Of a DNA stretch of 64,000 nucleotides, positions 17,813-26,415 are shown in pieces. The translations under genes and the position numbers were made by a program. Numbering within the stretch: position 1 is the stretch's first letter; each line of letters begins with the position of its first letter. The DNA is from Heliophilum fasciatum (GTDB lineage Bacteria > Bacillota > Desulfitobacteriia > Heliobacteriales > Heliobacteriaceae). The stretch is taken from positions 1-64,000 of the forward strand of contig NZ_SLXT01000001.1 in assembly GCF_004341395.1 (NCBI RefSeq), read 5' to 3'. The notes below the pieces were generated by a model, which saw only the letters and a program-made list of their open reading frames with translations, searched no databases and was not told the DNA's origin.

Positions 17813-17849
17813 AAAAATCGCGATCGTCAACATGGCGATCGCGATTTTT
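17813..17849 (-). terminator. Terminator after pheST
   Basis: A perfect 14-bp stem (AAAAATCGCGATCG / CGATCGCGATTTTT) around a 9-nt loop, 24 nt beyond the pheT stop and followed by TATTGG on the minus strand. The symmetry means it could also work on the plus strand. Confidence 0.85.
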
Positions 17850-17872
17850 GTGGTCAAGGGGCACGGAAACCC

Positions 17873-20374
17873 TTAGCGGAAGCGGGCACCCACTTGGGCC
17901 GTTAAAGCGGCTTTGATCGCTTCATGGGCTTGGTTGACTTCGTCATCCGTTAAAGTTCGATCACTTGCCTGATAACGCAGCGTGTAGGCCAAGGACCGAT
18001 AGCCGGCAGGAATTTGTGCGCCTTGATAAAGGTCAAATAAGCGCCAGCGATCGACGAGAGTACCGCCGGTAGCGGCGATCACGGCTTCCACCTGGCTCGC
18101 CGGCACCGTTTCAGGCAACAGCATGGCCATATCGCGGTCCGTCGACGGAAAACGCGGCAGTGCCTTGTACTCGCCAAAAGCACGCGCCAGCATGGTGAGC
18201 AGTTGTACATCCAACTCCATCGCCACCGGTCGTCCCGGCAAATCATAGGCTTCCGTCACATCCGGATGAACCTCACCGATCCAGCCCAATTCCATCGTTG
18301 CTCCGTCCTGTTCAACCGTCAGCAGCGCCGCCCGTCCCGGATGGAGATAGGGCAACGCACCGGTGGCTTGCCAAGTAACGCCGTTGATCTTCAAGCAGGC
18401 CAGTAACTTCTCGATGACAGCTTTGAGATCATAAAAATCATAAGGACCGGGCTTTTGACGCCACCCGGCAGCAGGTTGACCCATCAGCAGGGCGGCCAGC
18501 TTTTTGCGCTCTTCCGGCAATTCTTTCAGCGGTTCCGGCGAGGCGGGATGAGCAAAAACGCTGCCCAGTTCAAAAATGCCGATATCGGTCGTGCGGCGAC
18601 TGCTGTTACGAGCGGCTACTTCGAGCAGGTTCGGCAAGATGATGCTGCGCATAATGCCCTGCTCTTCACTGAGGGGGTTCGTTACGGCAACAACTTGGCG
18701 GAGCCGGTGATTTTCCGGTAACCCAAGCCGGTCCAGATGACGCGGGTTGATAAACGAAAAGGTAATCACTTCGCGCAGGCCCGAAGCGACCATGACTTCG
18801 CCCAGGCGCTCTTGCACAAGTTGCGGCCACGTGCGTTGGCCGACCGTGGTGGCCCCTTGCGGTAAGGTGGTGGGAATATTGTCATAGCCATAGAGGCGGG
18901 CCACTTCTTCCGCCAGATCGTGCTCGCCGGTAATATCGGGGCGATAGGTCGGCACTTCGACTACGCCTTGGGCATTCCCTTCTGGATCCGACCAGGTAAC
19001 AGTCATGCCCAGACGTTGCCAGTAGTGGGCCATCGTCGCACCGTCTACGTTCGTTCCTAAAAGGCCATTGATGCGCTCGACAGAAAAAGCAACTGAAGCC
19101 GCTTTGCTCGGACGCTCATAGACATCGACATAGCCGGGAACCACGTCGGCTACACCCAGTTCCTCAACGAGTTGTGCCGTGCGGTCCAGGGCAAAAAGGA
19201 TGGTATCGACATTGACACCTTTTTCAAATCGTTGCGACGCTTCCGAGCGCAGGCCCACCTGGCGGGCCGTACGGCGAATGCTGGCCGGGTTGAAATGGGC
19301 CGCTTCCAGCAATACCACTTTGGTGTTATCGGTCACTTCCGTAGCCAGACCGCCCATGACGCCGGCCAGGGCAATCGCTTTTTCCGGATCAGCGATCACC
19401 AGGTTGCCAGCATTCAACGTCCGTTCTTGCCCATCGAGGGTGGTCAACACTTCCCCGTCCTGAGCACGGCGAACGATGATCTCGCCTTGGGCAATGGTAT
19501 GATAATCGAAAGCATGCAAGGGATGACCCAGTTCGAGCATCACATAGTTGGTGATGTCCACCATATTGTTGATCGGCCGCATACCGGCGCTTTGCAGTCG
19601 CTGCTGCATCCAGACCGGTGACGGTCCCAAACGCAAGTTGGTAAAGAGCCGCGCCGCATAGCGTCCGCAGAGGTCTCCATCGTTGATGGTGATGCGCACC
19701 CGATCCTGCGTGCAGCAGAGATCATCCTTGTTCCCAGTGCAGCCATCGCCGCCGTTGCAGCATTGATCGTCGGCACCGGCATATTGTTTGGGCAATTGCA
19801 AGGGGGCTTCAGTGATCGCCGCCACTTCACGGGCCACATTGAGCACGGCCAGGCAATCGGAACGGTTCGGCGTTAACTCCAGTTCCAGCACAGGAACATC
19901 TAAGCCTAAGGCCGCCGCTACGGGCTTACCGATCACCGCTGCATCACTGAGAATCAAAATCCCATCGCGGTCGGCCGGTGCGATCGTTTTTTCATCGAGG
20001 CCCAGTTCCTGGGCCGAGCAAAGCATGCCGGCCGAAGGAATGCCCCGAAAATCGACAGGCGTAATCGTCAACCCGTTCGGCAGACAAGCACCGGGCAGGG
20101 CCACCGGTACTTTATGGCCTTGCCGCACATTCTGGGCGCCGGTGACGATGGTCGTTTCCCCATTACCTGTTTCAATTTGACAAACCCAAAGTTTATCGGC
20201 AGCGGGATGCTTTTCGATTCGTTGTACCAGACCGACGACCACATGATCGAGTCCCCGATCCCGGCAGATCACATTCTCCACAGCGATGCCCGAACGAGTC
20301 AGTTTTTCCGCCAGATCGGTTGCCGTCATCTCATGGGCAACGTATTCTCCCAGCCAGTCCATTGATATCCGCAT
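17873..20374 (-). CDS. pheT: Phenylalanyl-tRNA synthetase beta subunit
   Basis: An 833-aa beta subunit of the (alpha-beta)2 PheRS. Domain order is normal: N-terminal tRNA-binding OB domain (residues ~40-150, VGLVQRIEKHPAADKLWVC), B3/B4 core including the editing site (HPLHAFDYHTI), B5 domain, catalytic-like core, and the C-terminal anticodon-binding domain (FPSTDRDMAMLL). An unusual Cys-rich insertion (CCNGGDGCTGNKDDLCC) sits around residues 207-223 between the tRNA-binding and B3 domains; its meaning is unclear. It follows pheS by 34 nt and shares its T-box control. Confidence 0.96.
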   Translation of the reverse strand: MRISMDWLGEYVAHEMTATDLAEKLTRSGIAVENVICRDRGLDHVVVGLVQRIEKHPAADKLWVCQIETGNGETTIVTGAQNVRQGHKVPVALPGACLPNGLTITPVDFRGIPSAGMLCSAQELGLDEKTIAPADRDGILILSDAAVIGKPVAAALGLDVPVLELELTPNRSDCLAVLNVAREVAAITEAPLQLPKQYAGADDQCCNGGDGCTGNKDDLCCTQDRVRITINDGDLCGRYAARLFTNLRLGPSPVWMQQRLQSAGMRPINNMVDITNYVMLELGHPLHAFDYHTIAQGEIIVRRAQDGEVLTTLDGQERTLNAGNLVIADPEKAIALAGVMGGLATEVTDNTKVVLLEAAHFNPASIRRTARQVGLRSEASQRFEKGVNVDTILFALDRTAQLVEELGVADVVPGYVDVYERPSKAASVAFSVERINGLLGTNVDGATMAHYWQRLGMTVTWSDPEGNAQGVVEVPTYRPDITGEHDLAEEVARLYGYDNIPTTLPQGATTVGQRTWPQLVQERLGEVMVASGLREVITFSFINPRHLDRLGLPENHRLRQVVAVTNPLSEEQGIMRSIILPNLLEVAARNSSRRTTDIGIFELGSVFAHPASPEPLKELPEERKKLAALLMGQPAAGWRQKPGPYDFYDLKAVIEKLLACLKINGVTWQATGALPYLHPGRAALLTVEQDGATMELGWIGEVHPDVTEAYDLPGRPVAMELDVQLLTMLARAFGEYKALPRFPSTDRDMAMLLPETVPASQVEAVIAATGGTLVDRWRLFDLYQGAQIPAGYRSLAYTLRYQASDRTLTDDEVNQAHEAIKAALTAQVGARFR

Positions 20375-20408
20375 TCTTTTTCACCCTTCTGTTGGATTCC
20401 GTTCTTGA

Positions 20409-21431
20409 TTAGAACTGTGCTAAAAAGCGCATGTCATTATCGTAGAGAAGCCGCATGTCATCGATGCCGTATTTGAGCATGGCGATCCGTTCGACACCCA
20501 TGCCAAAGGCAAAGCCCGTCAACTCACGGGAATCATAGCCGCCATATTCCAGCACGCGGGGGTGAACCATCCCCGATCCGAGGATCTCCAACCAGCCCGA
20601 ACCTTTGCACACACGGCATCCGCTGCCGCTGCAGATCACGCAGGAAATATCCACTTCGGCGCTTGGTTCCGTAAAGGGGAAAAAGGAAGGACGCAGGCGA
20701 ATTTCACGATCAGCGCCAAACATCTGCTGGACAAACGCCAGCAAAGTGCCGCGCAGATCGCCGAAGGTAATGCCTTTATCGACGACGAGCCCTTCAACCT
20801 GATGAAACATGGGCGAATGGGTCGCATCGTCATCACGACGGAACACTCGTCCGGGGCAAATGATCTTGACCGGCAGCGTCGGCTTCAGACGCTCCATCGT
20901 CCGAATCTGCACTGGCGACGTATGGGTGCGCAGCAAGATTTCCGGTGTGATATAGAAGGAATCTTGCATATCCCGGGCCGGATGATCTTTCGGCAAATTG
21001 AGCGCTTCAAAGTTATAGTAATCCGATTCGATCTCAGGACCTTCTGCGATTTGATAACCCATACCGAGGAAGATCGCTTTGATCTCGTCGATCACTTGGG
21101 TAAGGGGATGCTTGCTGCCCAGCATGGTCACCGCACCGGGTAAGGTGACATCGATCGATTCCGATTGCAGCCGTCGTTCTTTTTCCCGCTGCTTGATCCC
21201 TTGCGTTTTCGCTTCTAACAGTTCCTCCAAGTTGGCCCGCACTTCATTGGCGATAGCGCCGATGATCGGACGTTCCGCTGCCGACAAACCACCCATACCG
21301 CGTAAAACCGCAGTCAGCTCTCCTTTTTTACCTAAATAACGGACGCGCCATTCTTGTACTTGCTCCAGGTTGTCCAGGCCTTGCAATTCTCCGGCGGCTT
21401 GTTGCCGGATCGCTTCCAGTTGTTCGCGCAT
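20409..21431 (-). CDS. pheS: Phenylalanyl-tRNA synthetase alpha subunit
   Basis: A 340-aa alpha subunit carrying the class II active site for phenylalanine activation. Motif 2 is seen around [12 protein letters not shown] and [11 protein letters not shown], and motif 3 as [19 protein letters not shown]. It has the four-Cys segment [17 protein letters not shown] typical of many Firmicute PheS proteins. The N-terminal ~80 residues form the tRNA-contacting coiled coil. The start is ATG 21431 after TGAGGGG; the open frame extends upstream into the T-box leader. First gene of the pheST operon. Confidence 0.96.
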   Translation of the reverse strand: MREQLEAIRQQAAGELQGLDNLEQVQEWRVRYLGKKGELTAVLRGMGGLSAAERPIIGAIANEVRANLEELLEAKTQGIKQREKERRLQSESIDVTLPGAVTMLGSKHPLTQVIDEIKAIFLGMGYQIAEGPEIESDYYNFEALNLPKDHPARDMQDSFYITPEILLRTHTSPVQIRTMERLKPTLPVKIICPGRVFRRDDDATHSPMFHQVEGLVVDKGITFGDLRGTLLAFVQQMFGADREIRLRPSFFPFTEPSAEVDISCVICSGSGCRVCKGSGWLEILGSGMVHPRVLEYGGYDSRELTGFAFGMGVERIAMLKYGIDDMRLLYDNDMRFLAQF

Positions 21432-21472
21432 TCTGTGCCCCTCACTTTTATCTTGCATCCTTGTACTCATAC

Positions 21473-21876
21473 AAAAAAACCCTCCATCCCTGAAGGGGAC
21501 GGAAGGTTCTTTCCGCGGTACCACCCCGTTAGACTGCCAGCAAAGTCAGTCCTCTCGGTCGACGAACGTCGCTCCCCGCTAACGGTGGGAATCCGTCTTT
21601 GCTTACACACCGCCACCTGCGGCTTCAGCATACTGCTCCCGGGTGAACTTCCCTTGACTTGTCGCAACGAGGCTTCCAGTCTACGGCCTCATCTCCCTGA
21701 CCGCCAGGCTCAAGGTACTTTTCCCGTTCATCACATTTGTCCATCTCGGCCTTACTGCATGATCAACTTACGATACAAGAGATAAGCAGTAATGGAGCCT
21801 GTTGTCTCAAAGATACGCCAGAATAAGTCCGCCGAAAACATCCAGCATCACTACCTTCCTGCGTTCCAAGACCTAA
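21473..21876 (-). promoter_or_regulatory. T-box riboswitch (phenylalanine) ahead of pheST
   Basis: The leader carries the T-box sequence GGGGTGGTACCGCGG (about 21514-21528), followed by a terminator (arms AACCTTCCGTCCC / GGGATGGAGGGTT) and a T-run at 21473-21479. Upstream, Stem I features include AGTA and a GGAAGTTCACCC specifier loop in which TTC (21645-21647) is a phenylalanine codon. Uncharged tRNA-Phe is expected to bind, favour the antiterminator, and raise pheST transcription. The 5' limit is taken from the promoter. Confidence 0.93.
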
Positions 21877-21883
21877 TGGGCAA

Positions 21884-21912
21884 ATTATAGCACACCCTGT
21901 CAGGGTAAGCAA
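21884..21912 (-). promoter_or_regulatory. pheST promoter
   Basis: Minus strand: -35 TTGCTT (21907-21912), 17-bp spacer, -10 TATAAT (21884-21889), immediately upstream of the T-box leader. Confidence 0.7.
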
Positions 21913-21924
21913 CCGAGGCAATGA

Positions 21925-22764
21925 TTAGGTACGGCGTTGTTTGGCCGCTTCAAAAAGCAACAAGGCCGAAGCAATGGCCGCATTCAAGGACTCTACTGGT
22001 GCGCAGAGGGGAATCCGCACGATCTCGCTGGCGCCTTCCAGCCAGAGTGGTTCCGGTCCCCGCGCTTCACTGCCGACGACAAGAGCCATTTTCGGCACCG
22101 TCCAGTCCGCCTGGTCATAACGCCGCTCGCCGTGAGCGTCCGCGACAAAGACCGCCATGCCTTGATCAGCAAGCACCTGGCGCAACTCATCCGATGACGG
22201 TGCGCTGGCCAGGGGTAAGCGAAACACCGAGCCCATGGCCGCCCGGATCACTTTCGGATTAAAGGGATCAACCGTACCGGCCGTCAACAGTACTGCCTGT
22301 ACACCGGCTGCTTCGGCCGTGCGCAGCATCGTGCCCAAGTTGCCGGGATCTTGTACGCCGTCGATGATCAGCAGCAGTGCTGCCGCTTTTTCTCCGGCTT
22401 TTTGACAAACCTCTTGCCATTGATAGCGGGGCAAATCGGCGATCATTACAATCCCTTGACACTGTTCCGTTTCACTGATCGCCTGCAGAACCCGGTCCGT
22501 CACCAGTACCATGTCCACACCGCCGGTGCGGAGCTGCCGGTAGAGCTGTTGTCCCCGTTCGCTGTTCAGCAAGCGTTCGCTGTAAAAGCCTTCATGCAAG
22601 GGGATTCCCGAAGCAAGGGCTTCTTCCACCAGGCGTACACCTTCCAACAAAAACTGTCCCGCCAAGACACGTCCTTTTTTGCGGTTCAGATCCTTGGCGC
22701 GCTGGACGCGAATGTTTTGTACCGACGTGATCACCGTGGCCGGTTCCTCTCGATAGGTAGGCAT
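21925..22764 (-). CDS. TrmH/SpoU-family RNA 2'-O-methyltransferase
   Basis: A 279-aa SPOUT methyltransferase that probably methylates a ribose in 23S rRNA (or tRNA) using S-adenosylmethionine. The N-terminal substrate-binding domain (about residues 10-90) is followed by the knotted SpoU domain with LLLIIDGVQDPGNLGTMLRTA, NPKVIRAAMGSVFRLP and a C-terminal IPLCAPVESLNAAIASAL loop, all classic SpoU motifs. The exact target nucleotide cannot be read from sequence. The start is ATG 22764 with GAGGAGG just upstream. It lies between rplT and pheS, the place of ysgA in Bacillus. Confidence 0.9.
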   Translation of the reverse strand: MPTYREEPATVITSVQNIRVQRAKDLNRKKGRVLAGQFLLEGVRLVEEALASGIPLHEGFYSERLLNSERGQQLYRQLRTGGVDMVLVTDRVLQAISETEQCQGIVMIADLPRYQWQEVCQKAGEKAAALLLIIDGVQDPGNLGTMLRTAEAAGVQAVLLTAGTVDPFNPKVIRAAMGSVFRLPLASAPSSDELRQVLADQGMAVFVADAHGERRYDQADWTVPKMALVVGSEARGPEPLWLEGASEIVRIPLCAPVESLNAAIASALLLFEAAKQRRT

Positions 22765-22782
22765 AAGTAACCTCCTCAATAG

Positions 22783-22819
22783 AAAAAAGGCATGACACCG
22801 CTTCTGCCGGGTCATGCCT
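22783..22819 (-). terminator. Terminator after rplT
   Basis: Stem AGGCATGAC / GTCATGCCT around a 14-nt loop, followed by TTTTTTCT on the minus strand, eight nt after the rplT stop. Confidence 0.8.
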
Positions 22820-22826
22820 GATGTAC

Positions 22827-23183
22827 TTAGGAATTTTTCGCTTTTGCCGCTTCTACGAGGCGGTTGAATGCCGGCAGGTCATTGACCGCCAGGTCAGCCA
22901 GCATCTTACGGTTGACCACGATGCCCGCTTGTTTCAGGCCGTTGATCAAGCAGCTGTAAGAAATGCCGCTCATCCGAGCTGCAGCGTTGATCCGAGTGAT
23001 CCAAAGACGACGGAAATCGCCTTTGCGCTTTTTACGGTGAGCATAGGCATAGGTCAGCGCTTTCATCACCGTTTGGTTTGCTGAACGGAACAGTTTGGAG
23101 CGGGCGTTGCGGTAACCGCGAGCCAGTTTCAGAATTTTCTTATGCCGTTTACGGGACATGACGCCCGTTTTTACACGTGCCAT
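22827..23183 (-). CDS. rplT: 50S ribosomal protein L20
   Basis: A 118-aa L20, an early 23S rRNA-binding assembly protein. The highly basic N-terminus ([21 protein letters not shown]) and [20 protein letters not shown] are near invariant in the family. It is the last gene of the infC-rpmI-rplT operon. In Firmicutes L20 represses this operon by binding its leader; a matching leader lies upstream of infC here. Confidence 0.98.
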   Translation of the reverse strand: MARVKTGVMSRKRHKKILKLARGYRNARSKLFRSANQTVMKALTYAYAHRKKRKGDFRRLWITRINAAARMSGISYSCLINGLKQAGIVVNRKMLADLAVNDLPAFNRLVEAAKAKNS

Positions 23184-23235
23184 ACGAAGACCTCCTGTAA
23201 CGCATCATGCGCAATAATCAATGGGAAACTGAATT

Positions 23236-23433
23236 CTAGAGATAAGGCAGCAGCAGATTGAGTTTCGGCGTATCGGCCTTATCGATAACGCATGTGCCAC
23301 GGAGTTGGCGTTTCCGCTTTGCCGATTTTTTCTCCAGGATGTGACGGGCATAGCCGTTTTTGCCTTTGAACTTGCCGGTTGCCGTCTTCTTGAAGCGTTT
23401 CGCGGCTCCGCGGTGGGTCTTCATCTTGGGCAT
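23236..23433 (-). CDS. rpmI: 50S ribosomal protein L35
   Basis: A 65-aa basic protein with the L35 signature ([20 protein letters not shown]) and the normal family length. It sits between infC and rplT in the canonical order and has an AGGAGAGA-type ribosome site just upstream. Confidence 0.98.
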   Translation of the reverse strand: MPKMKTHRGAAKRFKKTATGKFKGKNGYARHILEKKSAKRKRQLRGTCVIDKADTPKLNLLLPYL

Positions 23434-23474
23434 ATTGTCTCTCTCCTCATCGTTGAGTTATCGATCGAAAAGCC

Positions 23475-24134
23475 TTACTTGGCGTCGTTCTGTAACGCTT
23501 CGATCGGCTGAGCACCGGCAGCAGGTGCGCTCGGAGTCGCGGTTGGAGCGACTGCCTCCTGATCGGCCTTGGCAGGGGTTGCTTTGGCCTCCCGCGGCTT
23601 TTCGGGCTTGGCCTCACGAGCCGACTCGGATTTCGGTGTCAAAATCATGATCATGTTGCGGCCTTCGACTTTGGCGTCTCGCTCAACATTAGCCAGTGGT
23701 TTACATACTTCAGCTAAGCGTACACAAAGTTGTCGACCCAATTCGGGATGGGTAATTTCCCGTCCCCGGAACATAATCGTTACCTTGACTTTGTCCCCGT
23801 CTTCCAAAAAGCGAATCGCATTGCGCGCTTTGGTCTCAAAGTCATGGTCCTCAATGTTGGGACGCAGTTTGACTTCTTTAATCGAGACAATTTTTTGCTT
23901 TTTACGCGCTTCCCGCTCACGCTTACTTTGCTCAAACTTGAATTTGCCGTAATCCATGATCCGACAAACGGGCGGTTTGGCTGTTGGCGCGACCTCGACC
24001 AGATCAAGGTTTTTTTCTTGGGCAATACGCAAGGCTTCCCGAATGTTCTGGATACCTAGCTGATCACCCTCGGGACCCACCAACCGTACTTCACGGACGC
24101 GGATCTCCTCATTAATGCGCAGATCCTTGCTGAT
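23475..24134 (-). CDS. infC: Translation initiation factor IF-3, apparent AUC start
   Basis: About 219 aa. IF-3 binds the 30S subunit and checks start-codon pairing. The conserved N-terminus (ISKDLRINEEIRVREVRLVG) begins at codon ATC (24132-24134), six nt after GGGGGTGA, and an in-frame TGA lies two codons upstream; no ATG, GTG or TTG exists before TTG 24083, which would delete the first conserved strand. An AUC (or AUU) start is known for infC and lets IF-3 repress its own translation. The N- and C-domains follow (AKPPVCRIMDYGKF; KVKVTIMFRGREITHPELG). The C-terminal ~45 residues are an Ala/Pro/Glu-rich tail not usual in the family. Confidence 0.93.
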   Translation of the reverse strand: MSKDLRINEEIRVREVRLVGPEGDQLGIQNIREALRIAQEKNLDLVEVAPTAKPPVCRIMDYGKFKFEQSKREREARKKQKIVSIKEVKLRPNIEDHDFETKARNAIRFLEDGDKVKVTIMFRGREITHPELGRQLCVRLAEVCKPLANVERDAKVEGRNMIMILTPKSESAREAKPEKPREAKATPAKADQEAVAPTATPSAPAAGAQPIEALQNDAK

Positions 24135-24149
24135 AAATGCTCACCCCCT

Positions 24150-24335
24150 GAATTCTTACCGAGACAAACAAAAAAGCGGGTGTTTCCACCCGCGCTCCAC
24201 ACAAAACCACAGCATTGCCCTGCCGGCTATGACCAGGTCAGAGCAAGCGAACAAAAGCGGCTTTAACGGATTAACCCAACGAACTGTATGCTGCTGGGTG
24301 AGAAGCGGATGGCTTCTGCTTGTTTGTCATCACTT
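24150..24335 (-). promoter_or_regulatory. L20-type leader and terminator ahead of infC
   Basis: The ~185-nt untranslated leader of the infC operon is structured and ends in a strong terminator: stem GCGGGTG / CACCCGC (24176-24193) with a 4-nt loop and TTTTTTTG on the minus strand. Position, size and a terminator before infC match the ribosomal protein L20 leader of Firmicutes, in which L20 binding causes premature termination. Assignment rests on context; I did not fold the RNA. Confidence 0.75.
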
Positions 24336-24339
24336 GGAT

Positions 24340-24368
24340 ACTGTAGCATAAACCACCTTGCCTGTCAA
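24340..24368 (-). promoter_or_regulatory. infC-rpmI-rplT promoter
   Basis: Minus strand: -35 TTGACA (24363-24368, perfect), 17-bp spacer, -10 TACAGT (24340-24345), just upstream of the structured leader. Confidence 0.75.
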
Positions 24369-24429
24369 GCCGCTAAAATCACGGCAAAAGCAAAAAGCAC
24401 CGATCGCTCGGTGCCTTTTCTTTTGCCGT

Positions 24430-24750
24430 TTACTTGCCCCTTTCCCCCTGATCGGTAATCTTGATCTCCCTTCCTGCTTCCCAGGCCGCGATCAACGGAT
24501 CCATGATCACACTCCAGGTAAACGCCAAAAAGGCGACGCCAAAAGCAAACTCGCCCCAGCGAATCAAGCTATCCACGCCTTGCGACCAGGGCCAGACAAA
24601 AAGCCCGCACCAAAAACCCTGGCAAAAAGGACAGCGCAGCAATTTACGCAGCAAATAATGCTGCTGATCGAGCCAAAGGCGCACCGGCCGGAAGAGGATA
24701 AAGTCAAAAAAGAAAAAACGCAGCGATAGCGCAAAGAGGTACTCCATCAT
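24430..24750 (-). CDS. Small membrane protein with CPFCQGFW motif (DUF1360-like)
   Basis: A 106-aa protein with two to three hydrophobic segments and a CPFCQGFWCG motif around residues 40-49, resembling the DUF1360 family of Firmicute membrane proteins, some of which are linked to sporulation. The Cys pair could bind a metal or be redox active; nothing firm is known. Its ATG overlaps the stop of the upstream 86-aa gene by 4 nt (ATGA), so they are translationally coupled. A charged C-terminal tail (EAGREIKITDQGERGK) is probably cytoplasmic. Confidence 0.6.
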   Translation of the reverse strand: MMEYLFALSLRFFFFDFILFRPVRLWLDQQHYLLRKLLRCPFCQGFWCGLFVWPWSQGVDSLIRWGEFAFGVAFLAFTWSVIMDPLIAAWEAGREIKITDQGERGK

Positions 24751-25007
24751 TTTTGTTCGTACTCCAAAAACAACCGAGCTAATTTGCGAAACTCGGCATC
24801 GGTCAACTGGACGGTGCCGCCATGTTGATCATCGATGCGCAACTGGGAAGCCACGCTTTGCCCTTGTTGATCAATGAAAGCACGCAGTTCGGCTTTGGTA
24901 TGCTCCGTCCGGCCGCCGTAATCATCGGTCAACATGACACGGTCATCGTCGCTGTCTACCCAGACCGTGGGACAGTTACTGGAACAACATAAATTGATCA
25001 ATGGCAT
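24747..25007 (-). CDS. Small conserved-looking protein of unknown function
   Basis: An 86-aa protein that I do not recognise. It begins MPLINLCCSSNCPTVWVDSD, with a CC and a nearby Cys that could bind metal, and continues as a mainly polar domain with VMLTDDYGG and VQLTDAEFRKLARLFLEYEQ, suggesting a short beta-beta-alpha fold. ATG 25007 is preferred: AAGGAG lies eight nt upstream, while GTG 25016 overlaps that ribosome site. It is coupled to the DUF1360-like gene and divergent from the 25.3-kb operon. The 262-nt gap 25008-25269 holds no gene and no convincing promoter pair. Confidence 0.6.
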   Translation of the reverse strand: MPLINLCCSSNCPTVWVDSDDDRVMLTDDYGGRTEHTKAELRAFIDQQGQSVASQLRIDDQHGGTVQLTDAEFRKLARLFLEYEQK

Positions 25008-25269
25008 AAAGTTCACTCCTTACTTTATTTTTGGTTTTCCTGCCGGTTCTCTTCGATACGATCACGCAGCAGAATCCCTTAGCAAGGTATGCAACCTTTC
25101 CTTGTTTGGCTTCTCTATTGGCAAATCATTCCACAAACAAACAGTTCCCCCTACTGCATTTTGGATCCATTCATTGGCAATTCCTCCTCCGGCGAGGAAC
25201 CGCTGCTTGTCCATCGGCATAGGTAATAACGTAACCTGGAAATAAAATCCAACATGGAGGTCAATGCTA

Positions 25270-26403
25270 ATGAGTTCTACCCAAAAAAGCACCCGTGAGT
25301 TTTGGTTTGACGGGCGTACCCTTCCCCTGGACGATCACGCAACCTGGAGTTTAGTCCACAACTCCCCCATCGATCGCATTGTCCTCACGACGGCCCAACG
25401 CCAGGAAATGCATTTACCCCGGAAGACTGTTCCCATCACCGCCATCACCGCCATCGATGATCTGGAAGTGATTCCTGAAGGTGAGATCGTTTTGTCCGCC
25501 GAGCCGTCCCTTCTTGACATGGCTGCCCAACGGGGCTATCGCACTTGCTTATCTTTGTTTGTGCAAGGTGGGCAAGGAGAACTGGCTGATGCCTGGCAAA
25601 ACGCCGCCCGCTACGATTATGCCATCGTTGATTTCGATTTGCCCACCAACATTCCCTTGGAATTGATCATCGCCCGCTTGCAAGAACGCAAAACGGTCCT
25701 GCTCAAAAAAGAAACTACCGTCATGGGCGTGGAAATCGCGTACGGCGTCATGGAAAAAGGCAGCGACGGTGTTCTGTTCGCCAGCACCGATTTGCAGGAA
25801 ATCAGCCAAGCCGGTCAGTACCTCGCCACGGTGCGCCAGGAATCCATCGAACTGGTTCCCCTGTGCGTAGAAGCCGTTCGCCATATCGGTATGGGCCTGC
25901 GGGCTTGTGTCGATACGACCGGCATCATGACGACCGATGAAGGAATGCTGATTGGTTCCACATCGAACGGTGGGATCTTTGTTTGCTCGGAAACCCACTA
26001 CCTTCCTTATATGAATCTTCGCCCCTTCCGGGTCAATGCCGGTGCCGTTCATTCCTATGTATGGATGCCCGGCGATGCTGCCGAATACCTGACGGACCTC
26101 AAAGCCGGCAGCCAAGTGCTTTGTGTGAATACCCAAGGCCAAGTGCGTACGCTCACAGTTGGCCGCGTCAAGATTGAAGTCCGTCCCTTACTGTTAATCC
26201 AAGGCACAGCGCGCAACAGCGCCGGCATCGACATCCCGATCAACGTTATCGTCCAAGATGATTGGCACATCCGCATCATGGGTGCCGACGGCAAACCCTT
26301 AAATGCCACTACGATTCAGCCGGGTACCGAATTGCTCAGCTATATCAGCATCCCCGGTCGTCACGTCGGTATCAAAGTCGATGAAACCATTTTAGAACGC
26401 TAG
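25270..26403 (+). CDS. 3-dehydroquinate synthase II homologue (AroB'/GriH-like)
   Basis: A 377-aa member of the DHQ synthase II family, first known from archaea (MJ1249). The diagnostic core is present: DTTGIMTTDEGMLIGSTSNG (around residues 216-235), then RPFRVNAGAVHSYVWMPGD and YLTDLKAGSQVL. Archaeal members oxidatively deaminate and cyclise an aldolase product to 3-dehydroquinate. Homologues such as GriH of Streptomyces griseus instead give 3-amino-4-hydroxybenzoate. The partner aldolase follows 12 nt later, so the two act in sequence. The start ATG 25270 has GGAGG nine nt upstream; ATG 25264 is too close. The shared operon with ligases and an amidohydrolase favours the GriH-type role, which is inference. 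Confidence 0.9.
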   Translation: MSSTQKSTREFWFDGRTLPLDDHATWSLVHNSPIDRIVLTTAQRQEMHLPRKTVPITAITAIDDLEVIPEGEIVLSAEPSLLDMAAQRGYRTCLSLFVQGGQGELADAWQNAARYDYAIVDFDLPTNIPLELIIARLQERKTVLLKKETTVMGVEIAYGVMEKGSDGVLFASTDLQEISQAGQYLATVRQESIELVPLCVEAVRHIGMGLRACVDTTGIMTTDEGMLIGSTSNGGIFVCSETHYLPYMNLRPFRVNAGAVHSYVWMPGDAAEYLTDLKAGSQVLCVNTQGQVRTLTVGRVKIEVRPLLLIQGTARNSAGIDIPINVIVQDDWHIRIMGADGKPLNATTIQPGTELLSYISIPGRHVGIKVDETILER

Positions 26404-26415
26404 AAAGGTTGAGAG

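Noticed and set aside
17813-17849. GCGATCGC palindrome resembling the cyanobacterial HIP1 element
   Set aside because: Single occurrence as the core of a terminator stem; the surrounding genes are clearly Firmicute.
21354-21785. 143-aa plus-strand open frame
   Set aside because: Antisense of the pheS T-box leader, whose conserved RNA elements explain the sequence.
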